Shown: one piece after another, positions 51,530 through 58,878 of the stretch | How the letters are laid out: every line of letters starts with the position of its first letter | Position numbering within the stretch: position 1 is the stretch's first letter | Origin: an uncultured Armatimonadota bacterium | GTDB taxonomy: Bacteria; Armatimonadota; Fimbriimonadia; Fimbriimonadales; Fimbriimonadaceae | Direction: 5' to 3' | Length of the DNA stretch: 64,000 bases | Assembly (NCBI GenBank): GCA_903904815.1 | Contig: CAIVDU010000036.1 | Coordinates: 62,001 to 126,000, forward strand | Notes under the pieces: generated by a model | The model's input: the letters and a program-made list of their open reading frames with translations, nothing else | What the model was told of the DNA's origin: nothing | Databases searched by the model: none | Made by a program: the position numbers and the translations under genes

Positions 51530-52428
51530 CGTTGCTTTACCTTGATCGGATAAGTTGTCTTAAACGGGGCCCCGAGTCCTTCCGCCTCAACCGGTTCAAG
51601 ACTGGAGTCAAATCTGAACCGAACCTGCTTCCCACCGAGATGGAGCGTGCCCATATCGTCCGTGATGACGAAATCCACGTTGCCCTCGGCAAAGATCGTT
51701 TCTCCGGTAGCGTCCGTCACGATTCGCAGCCGATCGCAGTGTCCATTGAGCGTATATCTCGACTTGGACTTCTCTTCCTTGATCGTTTCAGTTCGAATCG
51801 AGCTAAACGTGACCGGCCCCTCGAATTCTCCGGATTTGATCGCATGAATACCTGCGTTGGGCCGAGGGTCCACCGTCATGCGACCGCTGGAGGCATGAAG
51901 GCTCAGGTCTTGGAGATAGCTCTGCGTCATCGGCAAGTTATTTTTTTGGATCGCGCGGGTTCCTTCTCCGTGGGACGTCAGCATTAATGCAGAAGGAATT
52001 TTGAGTTCACCCTCATTCGCGGAACCTTCGTAGTCGGTCCGGTCCGAGTCGAGTTCGAATCGATTGGTCTCCGTCTCCGTTGTAGTTGGCGCGACCGTTC
52101 TACTCTTCTCGCGGAAAGCTCGGGCGATCGCGGAATCCATGATGAACTGCGAAGTCTCCGCTGTTTGGGATCTCTTGAGAAAGTAAGTCTTCTTATCGAG
52201 TGGTTCGGCAGTGCCGGAAAGGCGGTTCGCACGAATCGTCAAGCCACTTGAATTCAGCTTAATGAGGGCAGGGGAACCAGAGCCGCTCGCAGTGATCGCT
52301 CCTTGGGGCCTGTACGAAAATTCATAGCCCTTTGACAAGCCAGAGATTTCGAGCGAGCCGTCGCTGGAGGTGTAGCCGAAGAGATCTTCCGGTGTCTGGA
52401 GCATCAATGCGATGGCGAGCGCAATCAT
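51526..52428 (-). CDS. OstA/LptA-like beta-jellyroll protein
   Basis: A 300-residue protein with a short N-terminal hydrophobic segment (MIALAIALMLQTPEDLFG). The remainder is beta-rich and repetitive, with LptA/OstA-like repeats such as GHCDRLRIVTDATGETIFAE-GNVDFVITDDMGTLHLGGKQ. This pattern of x-A-D-x-(I/V)-x-(Y/F/V) strands is that of the LPS-carrier bridge proteins LptA/LptC. It overlaps both neighbours by 4 nt, between lptB and the second OstA-like gene. It is not close in sequence to E. coli LptA. One possibility is that it is the LptA bridge or a partner; another is that it is the lipid acceptor at the outer membrane. Confidence 0.65.
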   Translation of the reverse strand: MIALAIALMLQTPEDLFGYTSSDGSLEISGLSKGYEFSYRPQGAITASGSGSPALIKLNSSGLTIRANRLSGTAEPLDKKTYFLKRSQTAETSQFIMDSAIARAFREKSRTVAPTTTETETNRFELDSDRTDYEGSANEGELKIPSALMLTSHGEGTRAIQKNNLPMTQSYLQDLSLHASSGRMTVDPRPNAGIHAIKSGEFEGPVTFSSIRTETIKEEKSKSRYTLNGHCDRLRIVTDATGETIFAEGNVDFVITDDMGTLHLGGKQVRFRFDSSLEPVEAEGLGAPFKTTYPIKVKQR

Positions 52429-53186
52429 TTGAAAGGGTCTCCGAGGTCGAAGTGAGTGAATTTGCCCTGATCATTGAGGAACAGGGTTAGCTTGGTGATG
52501 CCGGTCGCCATGCCAGCGTCGCTGTCACCTTCACCATGCATTTTGATCTTGCCGGTCATCACGATCGTCGCCGGACTCTGAGCGTGGTCCAAGACCAGGT
52601 GATCGCCCGTAGCAATGATGTGCCCCGTTTCCTTTCCAGATTGAAGAATGTCGATTTTGACGGAGCCGTCCAGAACCGCCTTTCGAAGCGCCTGCTGGAC
52701 ATTCTCTTTCCGCATGTCGAAGTCCACAATTCCGTGATCGCCAACGAGTCGGACATTCGACTTCTCTGTTCCGGTATCTGTGATCTCGACCGGACCGGCT
52801 ATCTTGAGGTGCCCTATCTTTTCGTCCCCGTCAAACGTAAATCGGGAGCCGTTGATCGTGGTCACGTCCACCGATTTTCCGTGCTGGATGGTACGGATCA
52901 CCGTCGTTCTTCCGGTGGTTTCGACGTGCCGCAACACCTGCTTACGAGATCCGTGGGTTGGGCCAAGTTCACCCCGAAGGGCGTCGGCAGAAAAGGAGAG
53001 TTGCTTGGACGAAGCCTTGGCATGGCCACGAAAGAGAAACTGCGTCACCTTCGTCAGAGGATTCGACGACACCCCGCCAATACCCGCATCGAAAACGAAT
53101 CCACTCGTCGGTACTTCAACGTGAACTTCGGCAAAGCATGGAGCCGCCACGGCGACAAGAAGGGCAGAAAAAAGGACGACTCTCAT
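52425..53186 (-). CDS. LptA/OstA-like periplasmic protein
   Basis: A 253-residue exported protein with a signal peptide (MRVVLFSALLVAVAAPCFAEV). The mature protein begins HVEVPTSGFVFDAGIGG and continues with LptA-type strands: HAKASSKQLSFSADALRGEL, SRFTFDGDEKIGHLKIAGPV and GKETGHIIATGDHLVLDHAQ. The family wraps LPS acyl chains in a jellyroll groove and forms the periplasmic bridge. It is the best LptA candidate of the three related genes, because the signal peptide is clear. It overlaps its neighbours by 4 nt on each side. Confidence 0.7.
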   Translation of the reverse strand: MRVVLFSALLVAVAAPCFAEVHVEVPTSGFVFDAGIGGVSSNPLTKVTQFLFRGHAKASSKQLSFSADALRGELGPTHGSRKQVLRHVETTGRTTVIRTIQHGKSVDVTTINGSRFTFDGDEKIGHLKIAGPVEITDTGTEKSNVRLVGDHGIVDFDMRKENVQQALRKAVLDGSVKIDILQSGKETGHIIATGDHLVLDHAQSPATIVMTGKIKMHGEGDSDAGMATGITKLTLFLNDQGKFTHFDLGDPFK

Positions 53187-53794
53187 AGTTTTTGCCCGAA
53201 TAGCTCGGGCGAAGCGATCTGGTTCAAGTCCTCAGTCGCCCAAGCTTCGGGAAGGGAACCCGATGTTCCGTTGGCCGTGTTGTACCTCACGTTTCCAATC
53301 GCCTTAAACATGTGTTTATTCGCCTCGAATCGCAAACGATCGCAGTACAGATCAGCCCGGCGCGCCTTGTTGTGAACCACGACGTGTCCCGCTAAAGTGA
53401 GGACGTCGAGATCCTTCGATTTCGGTATCGAGCGGCTAGCGCGAGCGCTGTCGGCCGAAAAGGTGGTCTTTTGCCCATCCTTCGTGATTTCCCCCGTCAC
53501 CTTGCCAGTAACCCCGTTTTGGAGGTCTGCGGTTCCAAACGACCCATCCGACTGGACCGTTAGGCCCACCGTCGCGATCACCCGGTCCGTATGGATCCTG
53601 TAATACAGATCTCGCTTTGGGAGCGGTCCCCGGACTTCGTACGTGACATCGGTGGCCGTCACCGTTTCTGGGGTGGTTGGGGGAACCGGAGGGGTCTTCA
53701 CCTTAGTCGTCGTGTGGCCAGAAGTTCCGCACCCACCCACGCAGAGTCCGGCCCCAAGCACGGATACCATGACGAGAAACGGAAGTCGTGGCAC
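53183..53794 (-). CDS. LptC-like lipoprotein
   Basis: A 203-residue lipoprotein-type member of the LptC/LptA family. From GTG 53794 the N-terminus is V-PRLPFLVMVSVLGAGLCVGG-C, a signal peptide with Arg and lipobox V-G-G-C. The mature part has a Thr/Pro-rich linker (TTTKVKTPPVPPTTPETVTA) and LptC-like strands: YRIHTDRVIATVGLTVQSDG, KTTFSADSARASRSIPKSKD and ARRADLYCDRLRFEANKHMF. LptC of E. coli is a single-pass membrane protein; here lipidation would replace the anchor. The frame extends to 53842, but that would overlap rlmN by 44 nt and gives a poorer signal peptide. The rlmN stop is 4 nt upstream. Confidence 0.62.
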   Translation of the reverse strand: MPRLPFLVMVSVLGAGLCVGGCGTSGHTTTKVKTPPVPPTTPETVTATDVTYEVRGPLPKRDLYYRIHTDRVIATVGLTVQSDGSFGTADLQNGVTGKVTGEITKDGQKTTFSADSARASRSIPKSKDLDVLTLAGHVVVHNKARRADLYCDRLRFEANKHMFKAIGNVRYNTANGTSGSLPEAWATEDLNQIASPELFGQKL

Positions 53795-53798
53795 GGCT

Positions 53799-54875
53799 CT
53801 AGGAATGCACCGGCAGGCTCGTGGCGCCCGTTCGCTTGGCAAATCGGCCCCCGTGTTGGCCAGCGAGCTGTCCGCAGGCAGCGGCGATGTCGTGGCCCCG
53901 CTCCACCCGCTCGGTCACGTTCACGCCTCTTCCTTCAAGAATCGATCTAAATGCTCTCACTCGTTCTCTTTCAGGACGAGCGAAACCCTGTTCCGTATCC
54001 ACCCAGTTGAACGGAATGAGGTTGACCACACTGGGGACGCCCTTGACGAGCTGAGCGAGTTCGTGTGCTTGATCGGGGGTATCAGTGATTCCCTTGATCA
54101 GGAGGTACTCGATGGTGATCTTTCGCCCGGTCGACTTTTGGTAGTCCCGCATGGCGCCCATGACTTCCTTTACCGGCCATTTATGGTTGACCGGCATCAG
54201 ACGGTCTCGAATGGAGTCAATCGGACTGTGAAGTGAAAGCGCCAAGTGAATCGGCATCTGCTCGTTCGCCAATTCCCGGATTTGTGGAACCAGACCGACC
54301 GTGCTGACGGTCAGGTGGCGATAGCTCAGTCCCACTTCATCATGTAGAAGTCGTAGCGATTTGACCACGTTCTCGAGGTTCAGCAGCGGCTCGCCCATCC
54401 CCATGAACACCACGTGGGAGATTCTTCGAGGGCTCAATCGCTGAAGCAGTAGATACTGGCCGACGATCTCACTTGCGTCGAGATTGCGATCGAAACCGCC
54501 CAAGCCGGTAGCGCAAAACTTGCAACCCATCGGACAGCCCACCTGGCTCGAGATACAGCAGGACACTCGGTCCGCGTAGGGCAACAAAACACATTCATAA
54601 ACCGCGTTGTCGCCTCGGTGAACCAGGAGTTTCTCAACCCCATCCGTCGATTTTCTGTGAGTCGCAATGTGGAGAGGTTGGCTGACGAACCTTTGGGCCA
54701 GCTCTTCTCGCAGTCCCTGGGGAAGGTCGCCCATTTCGGCGAAGTCCTCCTCTGCGCGGGCATACAGCCTATGCGCCAACTGTTTGGCTCGAAGCTTGGC
54801 GTCAGGACGAGCTCCCAAGACCTCCATCAGTTCTTCGCGCCCTAACCCAACAAGGCTTGGCTTCAGCTCTTCCAC
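53799..54875 (-). CDS. rlmN: Dual-specificity 23S rRNA A2503/tRNA A37 methyltransferase
   Basis: A radical-SAM methyltransferase that adds methyl to C2 of A2503 in 23S rRNA and A37 of tRNA. The S-adenosylmethionine cluster is C-P-M-G-C-K-F-C (C-x3-C-x2-C) within ISSQVGCPMGCKFCATG. YVVFMGMGEPLLN-like (HVVFMGMGEPLLNLENVV) and LHSPIDSIRDRLMPVNHKWP are signature segments, and GVNVTERVERGHDIAAACGQ is the C-terminal Cys-bearing motif that forms the methyl-Cys. I start at GTG 54875 (VEELKPSLVGLGREELMEVL). The TTG at 54959 would overlap the divergent gene at 54942. It leads the minus-strand envelope series, but its function is separate. Confidence 0.93.
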   Translation of the reverse strand: MEELKPSLVGLGREELMEVLGARPDAKLRAKQLAHRLYARAEEDFAEMGDLPQGLREELAQRFVSQPLHIATHRKSTDGVEKLLVHRGDNAVYECVLLPYADRVSCCISSQVGCPMGCKFCATGLGGFDRNLDASEIVGQYLLLQRLSPRRISHVVFMGMGEPLLNLENVVKSLRLLHDEVGLSYRHLTVSTVGLVPQIRELANEQMPIHLALSLHSPIDSIRDRLMPVNHKWPVKEVMGAMRDYQKSTGRKITIEYLLIKGITDTPDQAHELAQLVKGVPSVVNLIPFNWVDTEQGFARPERERVRAFRSILEGRGVNVTERVERGHDIAAACGQLAGQHGGRFAKRTGATSLPVHS

Positions 54876-54941
54876 CCAAGGATTGTACCGTCCGACATAT
54901 TCGCGAATTGGTTTTCTGTCCCGAGACGTCTGAATCCCGTA

Positions 54942-55226
54942 ATGAATGCAGTTCGACAAAAACAGACATGGTTAGCCACAGGTGCGGCGGTTTTGGCCGT
55001 GTCCTTCTTCCTCGCCTTCGAGCGAAGCTCCGCTCAGGTAGGCCGAGCAGACGCTCTTCGATCGACTGAGGCAGCCGTTCCGGTTGCCGTTAGCAAGCAG
55101 GCTGGCGCAGGAAGTTCGGGTTCGATCCTCATGGATGGCGATTGGCTGTACATCGTGCACGGAAATCATCTCTACAAGGTTCAGAAGTCCACGATGAGTG
55201 TCTTTCAGACCATCGATCTCAACTAA
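54942..55226 (+). CDS. Small membrane-anchored/exported protein of unknown function
   Basis: A 94-residue protein. A basic start (MNAVRQKQTW) and one hydrophobic segment (LATGAAVLAVSFFLAFERSS) make a signal anchor. The rest is periplasmic: Gly/Ser/Ala-rich, then ILMDGDWLYIVHGNHLYKVQ and a short tail. That last segment resembles the beta strands of small proteins found in Planctomycetes and related phyla, but I cannot name the family. It is divergent from rlmN with a 66-bp shared promoter region. Its stop overlaps the stop of the next (convergent) gene by 8 nt. Confidence 0.6.
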   Translation: MNAVRQKQTWLATGAAVLAVSFFLAFERSSAQVGRADALRSTEAAVPVAVSKQAGAGSSGSILMDGDWLYIVHGNHLYKVQKSTMSVFQTIDLN

Positions 55227-55662
55227 GCTTCTTCTTGGATTTTGCCTTCCGGCTCTCGTCTCGTTGGGCGAGGGCCTTCGCTACGTTACTGGCTCCGCCA
55301 GTGAGAATGTCCTTTATCGAATCGAGTGGAAGTTCACGAGCATGCTTGAACAACAGGCAGCTCTTACCGCTTAGAAACTTCTTTAGGGCGACTCCGTGCC
55401 GCTCGTGGTAAACCGCCGAACAGTAATAGGGCAACATGTGGAAGGTCGTTTTTCCGTTGGCACGGGGTCCCAATGCGTACACCGAATAGCCTTTTGGGTC
55501 GTTATAGACGAGCAGCCCCCCGTACCACTTGTCGGTGCAGACCTGCTCATCCAGGTCAGGTTCACATTGCAGGACCAGTGACCGGAGGATTTGAATCGAC
55601 TCCGCCTGGTTTTCATCGACCTTGCCTAGATACTCAGAAATCTGCTCCGTTGACAGCGCCAT
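55219..55662 (-). CDS. DUF1801 domain protein
   Basis: A 147-residue protein resembling the DUF1801/YdhG family. It begins LSTEQISEYLGKVDENQAES, has DEQVCTDKWYGGLLVYNDPK, ALGPRANGKTTFHMLPYY and FLSGKSCLLFKHARELPLDS. The family fold is known, but the function is not. It is a single gene on the minus strand between two plus-strand genes. Basic residues at the C-terminus (SRKAKSKKKLS) could bind nucleic acid; this is speculative. Confidence 0.7.
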   Translation of the reverse strand: MALSTEQISEYLGKVDENQAESIQILRSLVLQCEPDLDEQVCTDKWYGGLLVYNDPKGYSVYALGPRANGKTTFHMLPYYCSAVYHERHGVALKKFLSGKSCLLFKHARELPLDSIKDILTGGASNVAKALAQRDESRKAKSKKKLS

Positions 55663-55708
55663 GACTCCTATCTTAACCTCGGTTGAGCCGGTGCCTTATA
55701 CTTAACCG

Positions 55709-57094
55709 ATGCCCATCGGCCTGCTACTCGCTGCGGTTTGTCTGAAACAGACCGCCACCCAATACCCCGTCTTTGAAAAGGACAAACTTCCGCCCGCCTT
55801 GTACCGGCAAAGACGCGAAGCGATCAAGCAAACGATTGGTCCCGATGGCATCGGACTGCTTTTCACCAATCCCGAACGAAATCGCAACAATGACGACGAC
55901 TTTCGGTTCCGGGGGGACTCCAATTTCCTTTACCTGACCGGCTTCGAAGAGCCCGACGCAGCCCTTCTCCTAGTGCCCGGTGGTGTTGAGGTTGATGGGA
56001 AAAGAGTCACCGAGGTCCTGTTCTGCAACGAGAGCAATCAAGAGTCGATCACCTGGAACGGATACCGCATGGGATCCAAAGAGGCGCCTGGGCTGACCGG
56101 CATTGAATTCGCCGTCACAAACTCTCGCTTTAACGACATCTTGAGTTCGGTCCATCCAGCGAAGCTGTGGGAAACCGCCCTTCCCACCGGGGCGACCGGA
56201 GAACTCGACCAGATGATCTCGATTGCTCAAGCTTGGGCAGGTCAACAGAAACTCGCTCCGACTCACATGGAAAGTGCGCTGTCGAAGTTGAGGGTCGTCA
56301 AGTCCGCCGAAGAACTGACGCTCATGAGGCATGCGGCGGAGGTCTCCGCTGAAGCCCACGTGGAGGCGATGCGGGCTTGCCGGCCCGGTTTGAGGGAGTA
56401 CCAGTTGCAAGCGCTCCTGGAATACGTCTTTACGGCAAACGGATGCGAGTCGACGGCCTACAACTCCATCGTGGGTTCGGGGCCCAACTCGTGCATCCTT
56501 CACTATGAGGACGACCGGAGGCTCATGCAGGACGGTGATCTCGTGTGCATCGACGCTGCCGGAGAGTTTCATGGCTACGCCGCCGACGTCACGCGGACGT
56601 ATCCGGTGAATGGTCACTTCACCGCGCCTCAGAAAGAGATCTACGAGATCGTCCGCAAAGCCCAGGAAGCCGGCATCAACGAGTGTCGATCCGGGAAGCC
56701 CTTCAATTCGACCCACGCTGCTGCTCGCAAAGTCTTGATAGAAGGGTTAAAGGGTCTCGGAATCATCACAAAAGATGCCGAATTGGGTCGGTATTTCATG
56801 CATGGCACTAGCCACTACGTCGGCCTCGACGTTCACGATGCTCACGGTTCGAATACCCTTCAGCCTGGCGCGGTCCTCACGGTGGAACCAGGAATCTACA
56901 TCCGAGAGGGAAGCCCGTGTCCCTCGAAGTATTGGAACATCGGAATTCGTATCGAGGACGACATCCTCGTTACAACCGGAGAGCCGGTGATCCTTTCTAA
57001 AGCGGCTCCGCGATCAATCCCCGAGATCGAGAAGCTTATGAAGGACAAGAAGCTGGGCGCGCTCGCGCCCCTGCCTCTTGATCCCAAAGGTTAG
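55709..57094 (+). CDS. pepP: Xaa-Pro aminopeptidase (M24B)
   Basis: A 461-residue aminopeptidase that removes N-terminal residues before proline. The AMP_N domain (about 20-165) includes LPPALYRQRREAIKQTIGPD and DSNFLYLTGFEEPDAALLLV. The M24 pita-bread domain has metal ligands in DAAGEFHGYAADVTRTYPVN (two Asp), HGTSHYVGLDVHDAHG (His), TVEPGIYI (Glu) and IRIEDDI (Glu). The five ligands of the dinuclear metal centre are all visible. The N-terminal MPIGLLLAAVCLKQ is short and hydrophobic, so it may be exported. No operon partner is visible. Confidence 0.94.
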   Translation: MPIGLLLAAVCLKQTATQYPVFEKDKLPPALYRQRREAIKQTIGPDGIGLLFTNPERNRNNDDDFRFRGDSNFLYLTGFEEPDAALLLVPGGVEVDGKRVTEVLFCNESNQESITWNGYRMGSKEAPGLTGIEFAVTNSRFNDILSSVHPAKLWETALPTGATGELDQMISIAQAWAGQQKLAPTHMESALSKLRVVKSAEELTLMRHAAEVSAEAHVEAMRACRPGLREYQLQALLEYVFTANGCESTAYNSIVGSGPNSCILHYEDDRRLMQDGDLVCIDAAGEFHGYAADVTRTYPVNGHFTAPQKEIYEIVRKAQEAGINECRSGKPFNSTHAAARKVLIEGLKGLGIITKDAELGRYFMHGTSHYVGLDVHDAHGSNTLQPGAVLTVEPGIYIREGSPCPSKYWNIGIRIEDDILVTTGEPVILSKAAPRSIPEIEKLMKDKKLGALAPLPLDPKG

Positions 57095-57153
57095 CCCACT
57101 ATTCGGCTTAGACGCAACTTGCGACGCTGGGAAAGTCGTACGATAAAACCGAC

Positions 57154-57408
57154 ATGAGTTGCTCTCATCAGAACCACATTCACGACGTGACGCCCAGCAC
57201 TCTGGAAGGGTGCGAGGAGTGCTTGAAACTCGGCGACTCGTGGGTCCACCTTCGGATATGCCTCGAATGTGGTCACGTCGGTTGTTGTGATTCTTCCAAG
57301 AACAAACATGCCACGAAGCATTTTCACCAAACCGGCCATCCTATTGTCCAGAGTTTTCAACCCGGCGAAGATTGGCGGTGGTGCTACGTAGATCAAGATT
57401 ACGTTTAA
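57154..57408 (+). CDS. UBP-type zinc finger protein
   Basis: An 84-residue protein that is almost entirely one zf-UBP domain. Metal ligands are visible as C-x2-H near residue 3, C-x2-C (CEECLKLGDSWVHLRICLEC), and H-x-C at GHVGCCDSSKNKHATKHF with HQTGHPIVQSF. In eukaryotes the domain binds the ubiquitin C-terminus; in bacteria its partner is unknown. It is a single gene, with the ssrA gene convergent to it. The length and lack of other domains are usual for bacterial members. Confidence 0.85.
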   Translation: MSCSHQNHIHDVTPSTLEGCEECLKLGDSWVHLRICLECGHVGCCDSSKNKHATKHFHQTGHPIVQSFQPGEDWRWCYVDQDYV

Positions 57409-57436
57409 AGGCAAAACGAGAAGCAGCATCCCAAAT

Positions 57437-57466
57437 GAAAAACGGTCCGCTTTAAAGCGAACCGTT
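57437..57466 (-). terminator. Terminator of ssrA
   Basis: On the minus strand AACGGTTCGCTTT pairs with AAAGCGGACCGTT, a 13-bp stem with one internal mismatch (57441-57466). A TTTTT run follows at 57436-57440. It begins 14 nt beyond the tmRNA 3' end. Confidence 0.8.
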
Positions 57467-57479
57467 TCATTCAAAACCA

Positions 57480-57837
57480 TGGTGGAGGCGGGGGGAGTTG
57501 AACCCCCTTCCAAAACCGTCGGCCCTTCAATTAACCACGAGCGTCTCCTCTGTACTTTTTCTCGTCCCCACCCTCTGCCGAGGCCGCCTGGGCGGTGGAC
57601 CAGTCTGATTTTTTTTAGCTCAGCTTGCTACAGACGGAAGCTCACCAAGCGATTCGGATTTTATTAGGCCCAGATCCGCTCTCTACCGACTCGCTAGCGG
57701 AGGACCACGCGGCTAATTAGGCTGCGTATGCGTAGTTGTTATTGGCAACTGTCTTTTTCTCGTTTTTTACGTGGCCAACGAGAATCCACGGCTCGCAACT
57801 GAAAGTCGAACCGGCCCTGTCGAGCCCGTTCGCCCCC
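57480..57837 (-). ncRNA. ssrA: Transfer-messenger RNA (one-piece tmRNA)
   Basis: A 358-nt tmRNA on the minus strand. The 5' end GGGGGCGAACGGGCTCGACAG (57837 down) pairs its first seven bases with the 3' acceptor CGCCTCC (57484-57490; one G-U). The 3' T arm GGGGGTTCAACTCCCCC and an encoded CCA (57480-57482) follow the usual pattern. The tag reading frame (57764 to 57720) reads N-E-K-K-T-V-A-N-N-N-Y-A-Y-A-A and stops at TAA 57717-57719. Pseudoknot-forming GC-rich stretches lie between. The resume codon is inferred from position and could be two codons earlier. It rescues stalled ribosomes with SmpB, which is not in the window. Confidence 0.93.
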
Positions 57838-58005
57838 ATTTGTTCTATCAGTATAGAACGTTAGCGGCGCGCAGGATGTTCCTGATAGGCCATCTCGCCG
57901 CGTCGTCAGCCCACATCACGGCATTTATCAGAGACAACGACAACCCAACACCCAAAACCTCCAATCCCTCTTGCTAGAAATCGCAAACCCGCGTAAAACC
58001 GATGC

Positions 58006-58359
58006 ATGGTAACCAATAGAGAGGTTTTGCTTGGCAGGCTTTGGATCTGGTTTACAATATTGGGCCTGGGTTTTCCGGCCCTGGTCCTCTTGCTAATCGG
58101 CATATTTGTTCCTGCATTGGCGACTGGCCGGGATTCATTGGCCGTTGGGGGAGTCCTGTTTGCTGTGGCCATGTTCCTAGGAATCCTTGCCATTCCCGGG
58201 ATTGTGGTTGGCCGAGGTCTCGCGAAAGGAAAAACTTGGGCAAAGATCCCCGCGCTCGTACTCTCTGTATTGATCCTCGCCCATTTCCCGATAGGTACCG
58301 CTCTCGCCATCTTCACATTCATCGTGGTTTTCGAAGGCGGCCCCAACTTTCTTCCCTAA
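58006..58359 (+). CDS. Small integral membrane protein, 117 residues
   Basis: A hydrophobic protein with three probable transmembrane helices: LWIWFTILGLGFPALVLLLI, GGVLFAVAMFLGILAIPGIV and IPALVLSVLILAHFPIGTAL, plus a last half-helix. A basic, short start (MVTNREVLLGR) suggests the N-terminus is inside. No family is recognised. The stop overlaps the convergent Uma2 remnant by 4 nt. The 167 bp between it and ssrA contain no gene. Confidence 0.55.
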   Translation: MVTNREVLLGRLWIWFTILGLGFPALVLLLIGIFVPALATGRDSLAVGGVLFAVAMFLGILAIPGIVVGRGLAKGKTWAKIPALVLSVLILAHFPIGTALAIFTFIVVFEGGPNFLP

Positions 58360-58652
58360 CGCTTCACAAATTCCCAGCAACCCGGATGAGCTTCCCATTC
58401 ACCTTTGCCTCTTTCTTTCGAAGGTAGGCGGGTCGCATACATGACATGTTGGTGATCGGGGCTCACTAAGAGATGTCCCGTGGCAGTCTCTCGGTAAAGC
58501 ACGCCGGATAGGGCACGAGTAATTAGCGCATGGCTTCGGCAGGCGTCCGACTTAGCGTAAACCGAGCCCGCGACGAACTCGTGTCGAATCGGGGAAGAAG
58601 CCTCGGCCTTCAAGTAGTCTGCTGCCGTCACCAGAGCCGGACGGGCTTCCAT
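58356..58652 (-). pseudogene. Decayed Uma2 (DUF820) family fragment
   Basis: Ninety-eight residues resemble the N-terminal half of Uma2-family restriction-endonuclease-fold proteins (usually about 190): LVTAADYLKAEASSPIRHEF then VAGSVYAKSDACRSHALITR and a poorly matching end (x-LLVSPDHQHVMYATRLPSKE). The expected catalytic D-x(n)-x-K and the second half are missing. A frameshift or deletion after residue 70 is the likely cause. No other copy is in the window. Confidence 0.5.
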
Positions 58653-58878
58653 CAGAGCTATTCTACGACCCTAGTCCCCTTTGCTCCAAGAAGACAATTG
58701 CCGGGGCCAAAGCCCGAATCGCATCCAAGCCATTTTTGACTGAAGGCGTACCGTTCTCGGTGTCGCGACCATGTGCGGCAAACTTGTTTCAGGATCCGAT
58801 ACGATTCTCCGTCACCGCCCAGGCAGCGCAACTATTCACGATCCTAAACGCTCATGCCTCATTTCCGCACTGCCAACA

